Assembly (NCBI RefSeq): GCF_041434935.1
Contig: NZ_CP107964.1
Coordinates: 186,001 to 250,000 of the forward strand
Source of the DNA: Kitasatospora sp. NBC_00374
GTDB taxonomy: Bacteria; Actinomycetota; Actinomycetes; Streptomycetales; Streptomycetaceae
Direction of reading: 5' to 3'
Length of the DNA: 64,000 nt
The translations under genes and the position numbers were made by a program. Shown in pieces: positions 17,513 to 26,019 of this stretch (position 1 is its first letter; each line of letters starts with the position of its first letter). The notes under the pieces were generated by a model, which had not been told where the DNA came from, searched no databases, and saw nothing but the letters and a program-made list of their open reading frames with translations.

Positions 17513-18820
17513 TCATGGGGTGCGGGTGATGAAGACGTCACTCCGGTTGTTGGTGTCCCCGGCCACGAGGTTGTCGGCGTACGACATGAACGTCACGGTG
17601 CTCCCGCTGCGGGTCATCGAGGGAGCGGAACTGACGTTGTTGCCAGGGGTTCCCGCCGCGTTGACACTCACGGCCCTGAGAGAGCCCGTGGAGATGACCT
17701 TGCGGTAGACGTGAGTGCCCGAGAACCCGGGGAGCAGGTTGGTGGCGTCGGAGTCGAACGAGACAACGTCCCCGCTGCCGCTGATGACCGGCAGGTAACC
17801 GACCGGACCATCGGGTTCCGCTGTTCCGTTCTCGCTCACCCGGACGACCGCACCCGTGGTGAGGTCCTTGCGGAAGACGTCGCTGGTGGCGTTGGTGTCG
17901 CCGGCGACCAGGTTGGAAGCGAAGGAACGGAAGACGACGTACCTGCCGTCGTTGCTCAGTGCGGGTTCGGTGGAGTCCCTGCTTGCGAGGACTCCCGCGC
18001 TGGAGGCACTGACGCTCGTGACTGACCGGTCGCTCAGGTTCACCCGGTAGACGGCAAGAACTCCGGAGGCCCCGGTGACGATGTTCGTCGCCGTGGAGTC
18101 GAAGGCGAGAAATCCTCCGTCGCCGCTGAAGGCGGAGTGCAAGGCATCGCCGTTGGCGGGCCCTCCCCCTGCGGTTCTGCTCACCAGGGCGACCGTACCG
18201 GCCGACACGTTCCGCACGAAGACGTCCGCACGGGCGTTGGCGTCGCCGGAGGTCAGGTTGTCGGCGGTCGAGGTGAAGGCGACGAGATTGCCGTCCCGGC
18301 TGATGGTGGGAAGCACCGAGTCTGCGTTGGCCGCCTGGCCCGAGGCACTGCGGCTCATCCGGGTGACGGCTCCGGTCTGCATGTCCTTGCGGAAGACGTC
18401 GGTCCTACCCGTGGTGTCTCCCGGGACGAGGTTGCTCGCCACCGAGCTGAAGACGACGTAGCGGCCATCTCCACTGATCGACTGAGGCGAGGTGACAGCG
18501 CTCGCGCCGTTGCCGATCCTTCCGGTCTGGTCGGCGCTGACAAGAGTCACGGTGCCGTCGAGGAGGTCCTTGAGGAAGACGTCACTTCGGCCGTTGGTGT
18601 CTCCGGACACCAGATTGTCCGCCGTCGAAGTGAAGGCCACGTAACGGGAGTTGTCGTTGACGCTGGACACCGTGGCGTGGCCGTTCGCGGCGGCCCCCAC
18701 TGTCCGCGAGACGAGCGCAGGAGAGTAACTCGGCGGCAGGACCATCGCCTGAGCCGCTGTCGCGGCAAGTGCGACAGCGATCGCCGAGGAGACAACGAGC
18801 ATTCCTCGCCACGACTTCAT
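17513..18820 (-). CDS. secreted TolB/PD40-type beta-propeller
   Basis: 435 residues from the ATG at 18818-18820, which follows AAGGAG; the signal peptide ends near AQA at residue 24. The rest is about seven units of roughly 50 residues, each with a strand such as SRYVAFTSTADNLVSGDTN and then GRSDVFLKDL. The recurring D-x-N-x-x-x-D-V-F loop resembles a metal-binding blade turn. Propellers like this bind ligands or proteins outside the cell. No enzyme motif is seen. There are many homologous adjacent copies of the blade, so the gene is internally repetitive. Confidence 0.8.
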   Translation of the reverse strand: MKSWRGMLVVSSAIAVALAATAAQAMVLPPSYSPALVSRTVGAAANGHATVSSVNDNSRYVAFTSTADNLVSGDTNGRSDVFLKDLLDGTVTLVSADQTGRIGNGASAVTSPQSISGDGRYVVFSSVASNLVPGDTTGRTDVFRKDMQTGAVTRMSRSASGQAANADSVLPTISRDGNLVAFTSTADNLTSGDANARADVFVRNVSAGTVALVSRTAGGGPANGDALHSAFSGDGGFLAFDSTATNIVTGASGVLAVYRVNLSDRSVTSVSASSAGVLASRDSTEPALSNDGRYVVFRSFASNLVAGDTNATSDVFRKDLTTGAVVRVSENGTAEPDGPVGYLPVISGSGDVVSFDSDATNLLPGFSGTHVYRKVISTGSLRAVSVNAAGTPGNNVSSAPSMTRSGSTVTFMSYADNLVAGDTNNRSDVFITRTP

Positions 18821-19419
18821 GAGCGACTCCTTCATCCAGAGTGGGCGGGTCGGTTGGAGTCTCGCGTGGTCACGGTCCTCGTGGCATGAGCATCGGTTAC
18901 TCACCGACGCGGCCCGAGGTTCCGGAACAGGGGTCCGTCAGGGACGCCTGAGCCCGTCCCGACGGGGAGGGTGTTGTCCGCGGACAACACACCCCCTCTG
19001 CCTGTGCGGGCACCCGGTGGCGATGGACGGCTCGTTTCGCAGTGCTCCGGTCAGTACGTGCGGTCGCTCCCAGACCTCGAGGACACCACGGTTCCCGTGA
19101 CGATCGCGCCGTCCAGGAGCAGCGTGGGCGTCACGTCGTCCGCGTCGATGTCCCTGTGTTCCGCGCCGACCGCAACAGCTCCGGGTAGGGGTCCGGGTAC
19201 TTGACGCCCGCCCTGGTCGACCAGCACCCGCAGTACCGACTGGACCGCCCCTTCCACGACACCGCTCACTCCCCCTGCCGGTCCGCCGGATCGCATTCGG
19301 ACCACGTCCCACGCGTGGGCGGCGGGTGCTCTGCGGATCAGGCAGTGCGGAGTGCCTGGACGGGCAACCGTGATCACCGGGCCGCGGGCCAGGGCCGGCC
19401 TGACGGGTGGGGGCGAGAA

Positions 19420-19530
19420 CCACTGGGTCCGGCGAGCGTCCCGAAGCTGTCGGCCGACCAGTTCGCCTCGCTGGAAGAGGAATTGGGCAAAGGGCCCATC
19501 CGCCCACGGGCTCGAGGCCCCCAGGACATC
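19420..19530 (+). pseudogene. IS630-type transposase N-terminal remnant
   Basis: PKLSADQFASLEEELGKGP in one frame, continued as AHGLEAP in another, matches the winged-helix N-terminus of IS630 transposases common in Streptomyces (KLS-x-x-QF...E..L..GP...AHGW). It is short and frameshifted, hence a relic. Confidence 0.4.
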
Positions 19531-19605
19531 GTCCGCTTCGCCCAACTCACCCCCGGCGAGACCCTGCGCATCCGCAACCGCACCACCCGCGCCTCGCCGC
19601 CGCCA

Positions 19606-19634
19606 CCATCCTTGATCTTCGCAGGGAATCCCGG
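19606..19634 (-). repeat. orphan IS200/IS605 end
   Basis: These 29 bp are an exact reverse complement of 15456-15484, the outer end of the intact IS200/IS605 element. The hairpin that should adjoin it is lost, so this is a remnant of another copy or a target-derived duplication. Confidence 0.65.
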
Positions 19635-19770
19635 TCGTCCGCCCGGCGGGGCCGATGCTCCGGCGCAGCAACCGCCGCCGCCGGATCGCGGGCTCGACCG
19701 CGGCTGACCGGCGATGCGTCAGGGACGGGGCCGGCAGGGCGCGAAGGGGCGGAAAGGCGCCGAACGCGGC

Positions 19771-19799
19771 AGGGCCCGGCACCTGGGGTGCCGGGCCCT
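19771..19799 (-). terminator. strong terminator of the tRNA gene
   Basis: A perfect 13-bp stem (AGGGCCCGGCACC with its complement) and a 3-nt loop lie 9 bp after the 3' end of the leftward tRNA. No T-run is present. Confidence 0.75.
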
Positions 19800-19807
19800 A
19801 CCGGGGT

Positions 19808-19884
19808 TGGTAGCGGGGACAGGATTTGAACCTGCGACCTCTGGGTTATGAGCCCAGCGAGCTACCGAGCTGCTCCACCCCGCG
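19808..19884 (-). tRNA. initiator tRNA-Met (CAT)
   Basis: Read leftward, the sequence starts CGCGGGGTGGAGCAGC, has the loop CTCATAA with anticodon CAT, GGG/CCC base pairs in the anticodon stem, the T-loop GGTTCAAATCC and an encoded CCA. The unpaired first position (C opposite T) together with the GGG/CCC stem identifies an initiator rather than elongator tRNA. It starts translation at AUG/GUG/UUG codons. Confidence 0.93.
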
Positions 19885-20363
19885 TCGGTAGACGCGACTG
19901 TACGGCACGGCGGCCACGCGCGGGAAATGCGTTTCCCGCCCCGCGCTGCCGCCGGGTGCCTGTGGTCCACGGGAGCCGGGCTCCTGTGCGACGGGATCGG
20001 CGCGAGGTGGGTGCTCCTCGCCGCGGCGGCCGGACCCGGCGGCGCCTGCGCGGGGACCTCTGGCGGCTCGGGCGTCCGGGGGCCGGGCGGAGGGCTGGTC
20101 GCGCAGGCCTGCGCCGGCGCGGGCGGGACGGTGGTGGCGCTGCCGCGCTGACGGCCGCGCCCTCGGCGCGGTGGCCGAGGGCCGCCGGCGCCGGGCGCGC
20201 CGGGGTCGTCCGGCTGCGCCGGGAGACGGCTGGACGGTCGTTGAGCGCGGCGGCCCTGGTCTCCTGCCGGAGGGGGCCGCTCCGCCTTTCTCTTCCGCGG
20301 TGGGCCTGGGTTTTCGGTTCGGTCGGGGGTTCCGGTGTCGGCGTCGGGGTTGGGAGCCTCAGG
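19885..20363. other. intergenic, no gene recognised
   Basis: 479 bp of very GC-rich sequence upstream of the tRNA and downstream of the receptor gene. The open frames here are Gly/Arg/Ala-rich artefacts. It must hold the tRNA promoter near 19890-19930; I cannot define it. Confidence 0.4.
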
Positions 20364-21011
20364 TCATGCGCGGATGGCCGAGGTCAGCAGGTCGCGCATC
20401 TCGTTCCAGCGGTCGAGGAGGTCGGCGCGGTGGTGGAGGGTCTCGGAGATGTGCTGGGCGCCGAAGAAGCCGGAGACGAGTACGCGGGCGGCGGCGTGCG
20501 GGTCCACCCCGGGGCGGAGCTGGCCCTCGTCCCGGGCCTTGGTGAGCAGGTCGCTCAGCAGGTCCGTCCAGCCCTGGTAGGGCGTCGGGAGCGGGGCGTC
20601 GATCAGTGACCGTTCGATCTGGAGGCGGGCGCCGGCCTGGACGACGATGTCGTCCCGGAAGGCCAGCGCGGCGCGGTTGAGCATCTCCACGGCGGTGTCC
20701 AGGGGGCTGAGGTCTTCGGCCTGGAGTTCGTTGAGCAGTGCCGGCCACCGGGCGTAGTGCTCCTCGACGACGGCGATGGCCAGTGCTTCCTTGTTGACGA
20801 AGTGGAAGTAGACGGCTCCCTTGGTCACTCCTGCCTCGTCCGCGACGTCCTTGACCGAGGCCCCGCGGAACCCGGAGCCCGCGAAGTGCCGGGCGGCGGC
20901 CAGCAGCACCTGGGCACGGGTGCGGACGGCTCGGTCCTGGACGAGTTCGGGCGACCGGGGCGGTCCTGACTTGGGGTTCTCCCACGCGGGCACAGATGAG
21001 GTCACTGGCAC
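20364..21011 (-). CDS. gamma-butyrolactone receptor (ArpA/ScbR family)
   Basis: 215 residues from a GTG at 21009-21011, with AGGAC upstream. The helix-turn-helix is RTRAQVLLAAARHFAGSGFR...GVTKGAVYFHF, which is the characteristic start of ArpA-type receptors, and the C-terminal part (YQGWTDLLSDLLTKARDEGQL, FFGAQHISETLHHRADL) matches their ligand domain. In the absence of the autoregulator it binds ARE palindromes and represses; ligand releases it. It is divergent from an AfsA-type synthase with an ARE between them, the standard arrangement. Confidence 0.92.
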   Translation of the reverse strand: MPVTSSVPAWENPKSGPPRSPELVQDRAVRTRAQVLLAAARHFAGSGFRGASVKDVADEAGVTKGAVYFHFVNKEALAIAVVEEHYARWPALLNELQAEDLSPLDTAVEMLNRAALAFRDDIVVQAGARLQIERSLIDAPLPTPYQGWTDLLSDLLTKARDEGQLRPGVDPHAAARVLVSGFFGAQHISETLHHRADLLDRWNEMRDLLTSAIRA

Positions 21012-21075
21012 GCTGTCCTACCTTTCGTGGTGCTCGGCCGATGCCGGAGTGGAGGGCGCGTCGGCATCCCGTTGC

Positions 21076-21099
21076 AATATACCTTCCGGCCGGTATATT
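21076..21099. promoter_or_regulatory. autoregulatory element 1 (receptor/afsA promoter)
   Basis: AATATACC and GGTATATT are perfect 8-bp arms around TTCCGGCC in the divergent promoter of the receptor and AfsA-type genes. This is the classic ARE pattern bound by ArpA/ScbR-type receptors, and the first of five such sites in the window. Confidence 0.85.
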
Positions 21100-21197
21100 T
21101 TCGAGGAGCGTTCGGGTCGCGGTGACGCGCCCGGCGCGCGGTTCGTGATGTTCAGGTCATTTGAGGTCCTGCGACTCCCGGGGGAGGGAGCACGTAC

Positions 21198-22253
21198 ATG
21201 CACGCCAGCGTACCGTCAGCCAATCTTCAGCTGGTCGCTCAACCCAGCAAGCCCGATCCGCACCGCCTGCTCACGTTCGAACACGGGGTTCCGCGTCGGC
21301 TGGTCCACAAGGCGGCCGTCTCCGAGGTACTGCTCACCGACGCTCTGATGCTCGACACCGACAGGTTCGTCGTGGCCGCCCAGTGGCCACGCGAACACCT
21401 GCTCTACAACGGCGCCGCCAACGGGTCAAGTGACCCGCTGCTGGTGGCCGAGACCATCCGGCAGGCCGTGATCTACCTGTCGCACCGCTTCTACGCGGTG
21501 CCCGAAGGCCACCACTTCATCCTCGACAGCCTGGAATTCGACATCGACGCCCCGGGGATACCGCAAGGCACGGGGAGTCCGCTGGCCGTCGTCCTGGACG
21601 TCTCCTGCGTCCCCACCACCGACAACCCGCGCCGCTTCGCGATGGACATGGAGTGCTCGATCCACGTCGAGGGACACCGCTACGGCCGGGCCGGTCTGCG
21701 CTGGGGCGCGATGGACCACCGCCGGTACACGATGCTGCGCCGGCCCGAAGGCCCCGCCCCGAAGCCGGCACCGACCGCCGTCGCCTGCGGCCCGGCCCTT
21801 CGGCCCGCGGACGTCGGGCACCTGCACGAGCGCGACGTCCTCCTGTCCCCCGTGCCGCACGCGGCGCCCGGGACCTGGCTGCTGAAGGTCGACCAGGACC
21901 ATCCCGTGCTGTTCGACCACGGATCGGACCACATCCCCGGCATGGTCCTGCTGGAGGCCTTCCGGCAGGCCTGCCACCCCGCCGCCCAACGCGACAACGC
22001 CTCGGCCCCGACCCCGAGCATCGCCGTCCTCACCTTCGCCGCCACGTCGTTCTCGGCCTTCGGCCGCCTCGGCGCCCCGGTGACCATCACCTCCCATCCC
22101 GCCCCCGGCTCGGACGACCTCTGCTTCGGCCTCGCCGCGACACAGGAGGGCCGGACCCTGGCGACCGGGATCCAGCAGTGGGTCCGCGTGCCGAAGCCTC
22201 GAATACCCACCCAGCGCAGCCACACCGACCGAGAGGGCGAGGGACGTTGCTGA
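21198..22253 (+). CDS. AfsA-family gamma-butyrolactone synthase
   Basis: 351 residues, ATG at 21198. Two AfsA repeats (hotdog-like) are visible: LLTFEHGVPRRLVHKAAVSE with ETIRQAVIYLSHRFYAVP, and HLHERDVLLSPV with DHIPGMVLLEAFRQACHP. AfsA enzymes join a beta-ketoacyl group from acyl carrier protein to dihydroxyacetone phosphate, the first committed step of gamma-butyrolactone autoregulators. The stop overlaps the next gene, so the cassette is co-translated. Confidence 0.93.
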   Translation: MHASVPSANLQLVAQPSKPDPHRLLTFEHGVPRRLVHKAAVSEVLLTDALMLDTDRFVVAAQWPREHLLYNGAANGSSDPLLVAETIRQAVIYLSHRFYAVPEGHHFILDSLEFDIDAPGIPQGTGSPLAVVLDVSCVPTTDNPRRFAMDMECSIHVEGHRYGRAGLRWGAMDHRRYTMLRRPEGPAPKPAPTAVACGPALRPADVGHLHERDVLLSPVPHAAPGTWLLKVDQDHPVLFDHGSDHIPGMVLLEAFRQACHPAAQRDNASAPTPSIAVLTFAATSFSAFGRLGAPVTITSHPAPGSDDLCFGLAATQEGRTLATGIQQWVRVPKPRIPTQRSHTDREGEGRC

Positions 22254-23377
22254 CCACGGCGTCGGCACCCGTGCCGCTCGAACCCGACGCCCGGCACGTG
22301 GCGGCCGCGGCGGCCCTGCACCGCGACCTGGCGGAGAACCGGCGCAGATTACCCGCCGACCTCGCCACGGCCCTGACCGACGCGGGCTTCACCCGCCACT
22401 TCGTCCCCGAACGCTGGGGCGGGCGGGCCGGATCCTTCGGCGAGCTGGTGGCGGCGGTCGCCACGGTCGGCGAGTCCTGCGCCTCCACGGCCTGGTGCGC
22501 GGCGCTCTACGCCGCGCACGCCCGGCTCGCCTCCTACCTCCCGGACCAGGCGCAGCGCGAACTGTGGGGCGAGCGCCCCGACGTGCGCATCGCGGCCTGC
22601 GTCATCCCGCCCTCGGGCGAGGCGGCCGCCGTCCCGGACGGCTGGCGGCTCAGCGGCCGCTGGGACTACGCCAGCGGGGTCGACCACGCCGACTGGATCC
22701 TTCTCGCCAGCCGGACAGCCGGGGAGCACCGGATCTTCGCGGTCCCGCGGGGGGACTTCGAGGTGATCGACACCTGGCACAACGTGGGCCTGCGGGGAAC
22801 CGGGAGCAGCGGCGTGGCCGTCGGTGCCGCGTTCGTCCCGCGGCACCGCTCGTTCACGCTGGAGGACCTGCTCCGTCCGGGCGGCGGCGGAGGCCGTTGC
22901 CACAGCGTGCCGTTCCCGCTCGTCGCGGGGTTGCAGTTCGTGGCGCCCATTCTCGGTGCCGCGCGCGGCGCGCAGCGCGACTGGCTCTCCTCGATGGCGG
23001 GCAGGCGCCGGGCGGACGGCCGCTCGGCCCGGGACACGGCGACCGTGCAGTTCGTCCTGGCCCGGTCGTCGGCGGAGATCCACGCGGCGCAGTTGCTTGT
23101 GGAGCATGCGGCGCAGCGGGCGGACCACGGCCGGGTCACCGCCCTGGTCGTGGCGCAGAACCAGCGTGACGTCGCGATGGCCGCCGAGTTGTGCGCCACC
23201 GCGGTCGACCGGATCTTCCGCGCGTCGGGGGCGCAGGCCCAGAGGGAGTCGAGCCCGTTGCAGCGGAGCTGGCGTGACGTCACCGTCGCGGCCGGGCACG
23301 CCACGTTGGAGTTCGAGAAGGCCGCTTCGGAGTACGCGAAGGCCGCCTTCGCCGCCGAGGACGGGCGGGGGCGGTGA
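22247..23377 (+). CDS. acyl-CoA dehydrogenase/HpaB-like flavoenzyme with TTA codon
   Basis: 376 residues from a TTG at 22247, chosen because it overlaps the afsA-type stop (TTGCTGA) and follows GAGGGCGAGGGA; a GTG at 22271 is an alternative. Segments such as FVPERWGGRAGSFGELV, SCASTAWCAALY and the C-terminal helices with HATLEFEKAASEY match the flavin monooxygenase branch of the acyl-CoA dehydrogenase fold. It probably tailors the autoregulator side chain or ring. Codon 35 is TTA (22349-22351), so translation should depend on the bldA tRNA. Confidence 0.8.
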   Translation: MLTTASAPVPLEPDARHVAAAAALHRDLAENRRRLPADLATALTDAGFTRHFVPERWGGRAGSFGELVAAVATVGESCASTAWCAALYAAHARLASYLPDQAQRELWGERPDVRIAACVIPPSGEAAAVPDGWRLSGRWDYASGVDHADWILLASRTAGEHRIFAVPRGDFEVIDTWHNVGLRGTGSSGVAVGAAFVPRHRSFTLEDLLRPGGGGGRCHSVPFPLVAGLQFVAPILGAARGAQRDWLSSMAGRRRADGRSARDTATVQFVLARSSAEIHAAQLLVEHAAQRADHGRVTALVVAQNQRDVAMAAELCATAVDRIFRASGAQAQRESSPLQRSWRDVTVAAGHATLEFEKAASEYAKAAFAAEDGRGR

Positions 23378-24096
23378 GTGTGTCGCGGGCCTCGGGGACG
23401 GCCCCGCGGCGGGGTGCGTTCTTCGATGTCGACGAGACGGTGATCGCGGCCAAGAGCATGCTGGAGTTCTGGCGCTACTGGACCGTGTGGAGCGGCGGCG
23501 GGTGGTCCCGGTACCGGGCCGGGCTGGAGGGGTTGGACGCCCTGGTCCGCCGGGGGGTGCCGCGGAGCGAGGTCAACCGCGCGTACTTCCGTCTGTTCGC
23601 CGGGGCCTCGCGCGCCGAGACCGAGAGTGCCGGACGGGCCTGGTACGCGGGCTACCGCCGCAGGCCGGCGGCGTTCGTCGCGGCCACCGCCGCCGCGCTC
23701 GAGGGACACCGCCGGGCCGGTGACGCCGTCGTGCTGGTGTCGGGCTCCTTCGCGGCGTGCCTGGCTCCGCTGGCCGATGACCTCGGGGCGGACCGGTTGC
23801 TGTGCACCGAACCGGTGGTGGCCCGGGACGGGCTGCTGACCGGTGAGGTCCGCCGGCCGATGATCGGCGCGGCGAAGGCCGAGGCGGTGGCCGCGACCGT
23901 CGCGCAGCTGGGTCTCGACGCCGCGGAGTGCTTCTGCTACGCCGACCATGCCAGCGATCTGCCCATGCTCCGTGCCGTGGGGCATCCCCGGGTGGTGGGC
24001 CGGGATGCGGTCCTGCTGGCGCGGGCGCGCGAGGGCCGTTGGCCGGTGCTGCCGGCCGGCGTCCACGGCAAGGACCGCGCGGCCGGCGGTCGCTGA
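23374..24096 (+). CDS. HAD-superfamily phosphatase (HAD-IB)
   Basis: 240 residues from the GTG at 23374, overlapping the preceding stop by 4 bp. Catalytic motif I is FFDVDETV (Asp18, Asp20), motif II VLVSGSFAAC, motif III lies around AAKAEAV and motif IV is CYADHASDLPML. Butyrolactone intermediates carry a phosphate derived from dihydroxyacetone phosphate; a phosphatase in the same overlapping operon is well placed to remove it. That assignment is inference from context. Confidence 0.85.
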   Translation: MSVSRASGTAPRRGAFFDVDETVIAAKSMLEFWRYWTVWSGGGWSRYRAGLEGLDALVRRGVPRSEVNRAYFRLFAGASRAETESAGRAWYAGYRRRPAAFVAATAAALEGHRRAGDAVVLVSGSFAACLAPLADDLGADRLLCTEPVVARDGLLTGEVRRPMIGAAKAEAVAATVAQLGLDAAECFCYADHASDLPMLRAVGHPRVVGRDAVLLARAREGRWPVLPAGVHGKDRAAGGR

Positions 24097-24252
24097 GCCG
24101 GGCGGCCGGGCCGGCGGGCGTTCGTCTCGCCCATCGGCCCGGTCCGTCGGCCCTTGCCGTGCCCCGGTGTTTCGAAGGGGCGGCCGCCGGGAGTGGATCG
24201 CCGTCCGGCCCGGGGTGCGGCAAGGGGTCCCGGGGTCGACCCCGGACATGTA

Positions 24253-24276
24253 ACATACCTTCCAGATGGTTTTTTA
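24253..24276 (+). promoter_or_regulatory. autoregulatory element 2 (pseudo-receptor promoter)
   Basis: ACATACCTTCCAGATGGT resembles the other AREs in its left half, while the right half is degenerate. It lies 25-50 bp before the second TetR start. An ATG inside it (24266) could extend that gene but is unlikely to be used. Confidence 0.65.
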
Positions 24277-24301
24277 TCTGCGGGCCGACCGAGGGGTGAG
24301 G

Positions 24302-24883
24302 ATGGCGCGGCAGGAACGCGGTCGCACGACCCGTGAGCACGTGCTCGACGCGGCGGCGGAGGAGTTCGCCGCCTGGGGCTACGCGGGCACGAGCCTGAAC
24401 TCGGTGGTCGCCCGCACGGGCCTGACCAAGGGGGCCCTGTACGGGCACTTCGCGTCCAAGGAGGACCTGGCCGCCGCACTCGTCCAGCAGGGCGAGCGGG
24501 CCTGGCACGCGCTGCGCGAGTCGTGCGACGCCCCGGGCGTCCCGGCGCTGGACGCGCTGCGCGCGCTCACGCTGAAACTCGCCGCGCATCCGGGCGACGG
24601 CGTCCGGTTCAAGGCCGCACTGCGGCTGGTCGTCGAGCGCGCGTGGCTGCAGACCGGGCCGGCGGGGGCCTTCTTCGACATCCAGCGGCATCTGGTCGAC
24701 CTCGTCGAGCGGGCCCAGGCGGCCGGCGAGGTCGCCCCGGAGCACTCCCCCGAGACGGTCGCCCAGCTGCTCCTGGCGGTCGCCCTCGGGATCCACTTCG
24801 TCCCGCCGCCGACCGCGGGCACCTCGCTGCCCCAACGGGCCGAGAAGATCTGGGAGTTGGTCGCGGCGACGGTGCGCCGCTGA
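24302..24883 (+). CDS. TetR-family pseudo-gamma-butyrolactone receptor
   Basis: 193 residues from the ATG at 24302, which follows GAGGGG at good spacing. RTTREHVLDAAAEEFAAWGY and GLTKGALYGHFASKEDLA belong to the ArpA/ScbR group, as do the C-terminal features. A second receptor homologue near an AfsA cassette is usually a pseudo-receptor that binds AREs and responds to other ligands such as the end product. Its own promoter carries an ARE, and a hairpin follows the gene. Confidence 0.85.
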   Translation: MARQERGRTTREHVLDAAAEEFAAWGYAGTSLNSVVARTGLTKGALYGHFASKEDLAAALVQQGERAWHALRESCDAPGVPALDALRALTLKLAAHPGDGVRFKAALRLVVERAWLQTGPAGAFFDIQRHLVDLVERAQAAGEVAPEHSPETVAQLLLAVALGIHFVPPPTAGTSLPQRAEKIWELVAATVRR

Positions 24884-24900
24884 CCGGGCCCGGACCCCGC

Positions 24901-24923
24901 GCCGATCGGAAAGTCCGATCGGC
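24901..24923 (+). terminator. terminator after pseudo-receptor gene
   Basis: GCCGATCGGA and TCCGATCGGC pair perfectly over 10 bp with an AAG loop, 18 bp after the stop codon and just before the next ARE. Confidence 0.7.
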
Positions 24924-24931
24924 GTCCGATG

Positions 24932-24955
24932 AAAATACCTTTCGGAAGGTATTTT
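24932..24955 (+). promoter_or_regulatory. autoregulatory element 3 (LysR promoter)
   Basis: AAAATACC and GGTATTTT are perfect arms around TTTCGGAA; the most symmetric ARE in the window. It lies 61 bp before the LysR start, placing that regulator under butyrolactone control. Confidence 0.85.
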
Positions 24956-25015
24956 ACTCTGTCATCCTGAAGCCCTGCCCGAGGTGCCCGTCGTGTCCGT
25001 GGAGGTGGTCGTCCA

Positions 25016-25984
25016 GTGAAGCTCGCCCAGTGCGCGGCCTTCGTCGCCATAGCCGACACCGGTACCTTCACCAGCGCCGCGACGGCACTGGGAGTGACCC
25101 AGTCGGCCGTCAGCCACGCCATCGCGGGCCTCGAGGCCGAACTCGGCGTGGCGCTGATGAAGCGGGACCGGAGCGGCGTCAAACTCACCGACGTCGGCCG
25201 GCGCGTCCTCGGCCACGCCCGCGCCGTCATCCTGCACACCGAGCAGATGCGGCAGGAGACGGACCTCCTGCGCACCGACGCCGGCGGCACGATCCGCATC
25301 GGCACCAGCCAGAGTTTCGCCGTCCGGCTGCTGCCGCGCCTGATGACGGAGTTCCGCTCCACGTTCCCCCGCCTGGAGATCGCCCTGCGCGAGGGCACCG
25401 ACGCGCAGATCACCGAGTGGCTTCGCGGATACGCGCTCGACGTCGGCATCGTGACCCTGCCGAAGCGCGATCTGACGACCATTCCGCTGCTGCAGGACGA
25501 GTGGTACACCGTCCTGCCGGACAGCCACCCACTGGCCGGCTCCCGCGCCCTGCGGATCCACGACCTCAGGGCCGAGTCCCTCATCATGCCCGAGGGCGGA
25601 GTCGAGCCGATGCTTCGCACGATCTTCCGCACCGCCGGCCTGGAACCGGTCGTCGCCCACCGCGTCCGTGATGTGAACGCCCTGCTGGCCATGGTGGCCG
25701 AAGGACTCGCCCTGACGGTCCTGCCGGCCCTCGCGCTGCCCGCGCTGCCCCCCGGCCTGCGGGCGCTGCCCTTCGAACCCACCGTCACCCGCCACCTCGC
25801 CATCGGCGTCCGCGGGGCGGCAGGCAACTCCCCCGCCGTCAAGGCCTTCATCGCCACCGCGCAGGCCCTCGCCCGGCGAAACGACTGGAGTCACCGGCCG
25901 GCCCAGCACCGCCGGACCCCCGCCCCGACCCCCGCCCCGACCGCCGGACTCCGGCGGACCGCCGGCCCACCGGCGGTCCGCTGA
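25016..25984 (+). CDS. LysR-family regulator
   Basis: 322 residues from a GTG at 25016 with GGAGG upstream. The helix-turn-helix is FVAIADTGTFTSAATALGVTQSAVSHAI; the rest is the two-lobed periplasmic-binding-like effector domain (GTIRIGTSQSFAVRLLPRL...). The last 30 residues are Pro/Ala/Arg-rich and contain a terminator hairpin. With an ARE upstream it is a candidate relay from the butyrolactone signal to the biosynthetic genes. Confidence 0.9.
   Translation: MKLAQCAAFVAIADTGTFTSAATALGVTQSAVSHAIAGLEAELGVALMKRDRSGVKLTDVGRRVLGHARAVILHTEQMRQETDLLRTDAGGTIRIGTSQSFAVRLLPRLMTEFRSTFPRLEIALREGTDAQITEWLRGYALDVGIVTLPKRDLTTIPLLQDEWYTVLPDSHPLAGSRALRIHDLRAESLIMPEGGVEPMLRTIFRTAGLEPVVAHRVRDVNALLAMVAEGLALTVLPALALPALPPGLRALPFEPTVTRHLAIGVRGAAGNSPAVKAFIATAQALARRNDWSHRPAQHRRTPAPTPAPTAGLRRTAGPPAVR
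25954..25981. terminator. bidirectional terminator overlapping LysR stop
   Basis: GCGGACCGCCGG and CCGGCGGTCCGC pair perfectly over 12 bp with a CCCA loop. The hairpin lies inside the last codons of the LysR gene and serves the convergent cupin gene as well. Confidence 0.65.
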
Positions 25985-26019
25985 TGGGCCGCGACCACCG
26001 CCTCCCACGGCCCGGGCCG

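Larger units (their letters stand above)
18821..19770. other. intergenic with transposon debris
   Basis: This 950-bp stretch has no intact gene. A leftward frame ending near 19051 (TPTLLLDGAIVTGTVVSSR) looks protein-like for about 100 codons but has no start or recognisable family, so it may be a decayed gene. The second half contains an IS630-type remnant and an orphan IS200/IS605 end, listed separately. Confidence 0.4.

Noticed and set aside
19808..19884. tRNA as the attachment site of an integrated element
   Set aside because: No integrase gene and no direct repeat of the tRNA 3' end found in the window.
24266..24301. Upstream ATG for the pseudo-receptor gene
   Set aside because: It lies inside the ARE without a ribosome site, whereas the ATG at 24302 has GAGGGG and starts the conserved sequence.
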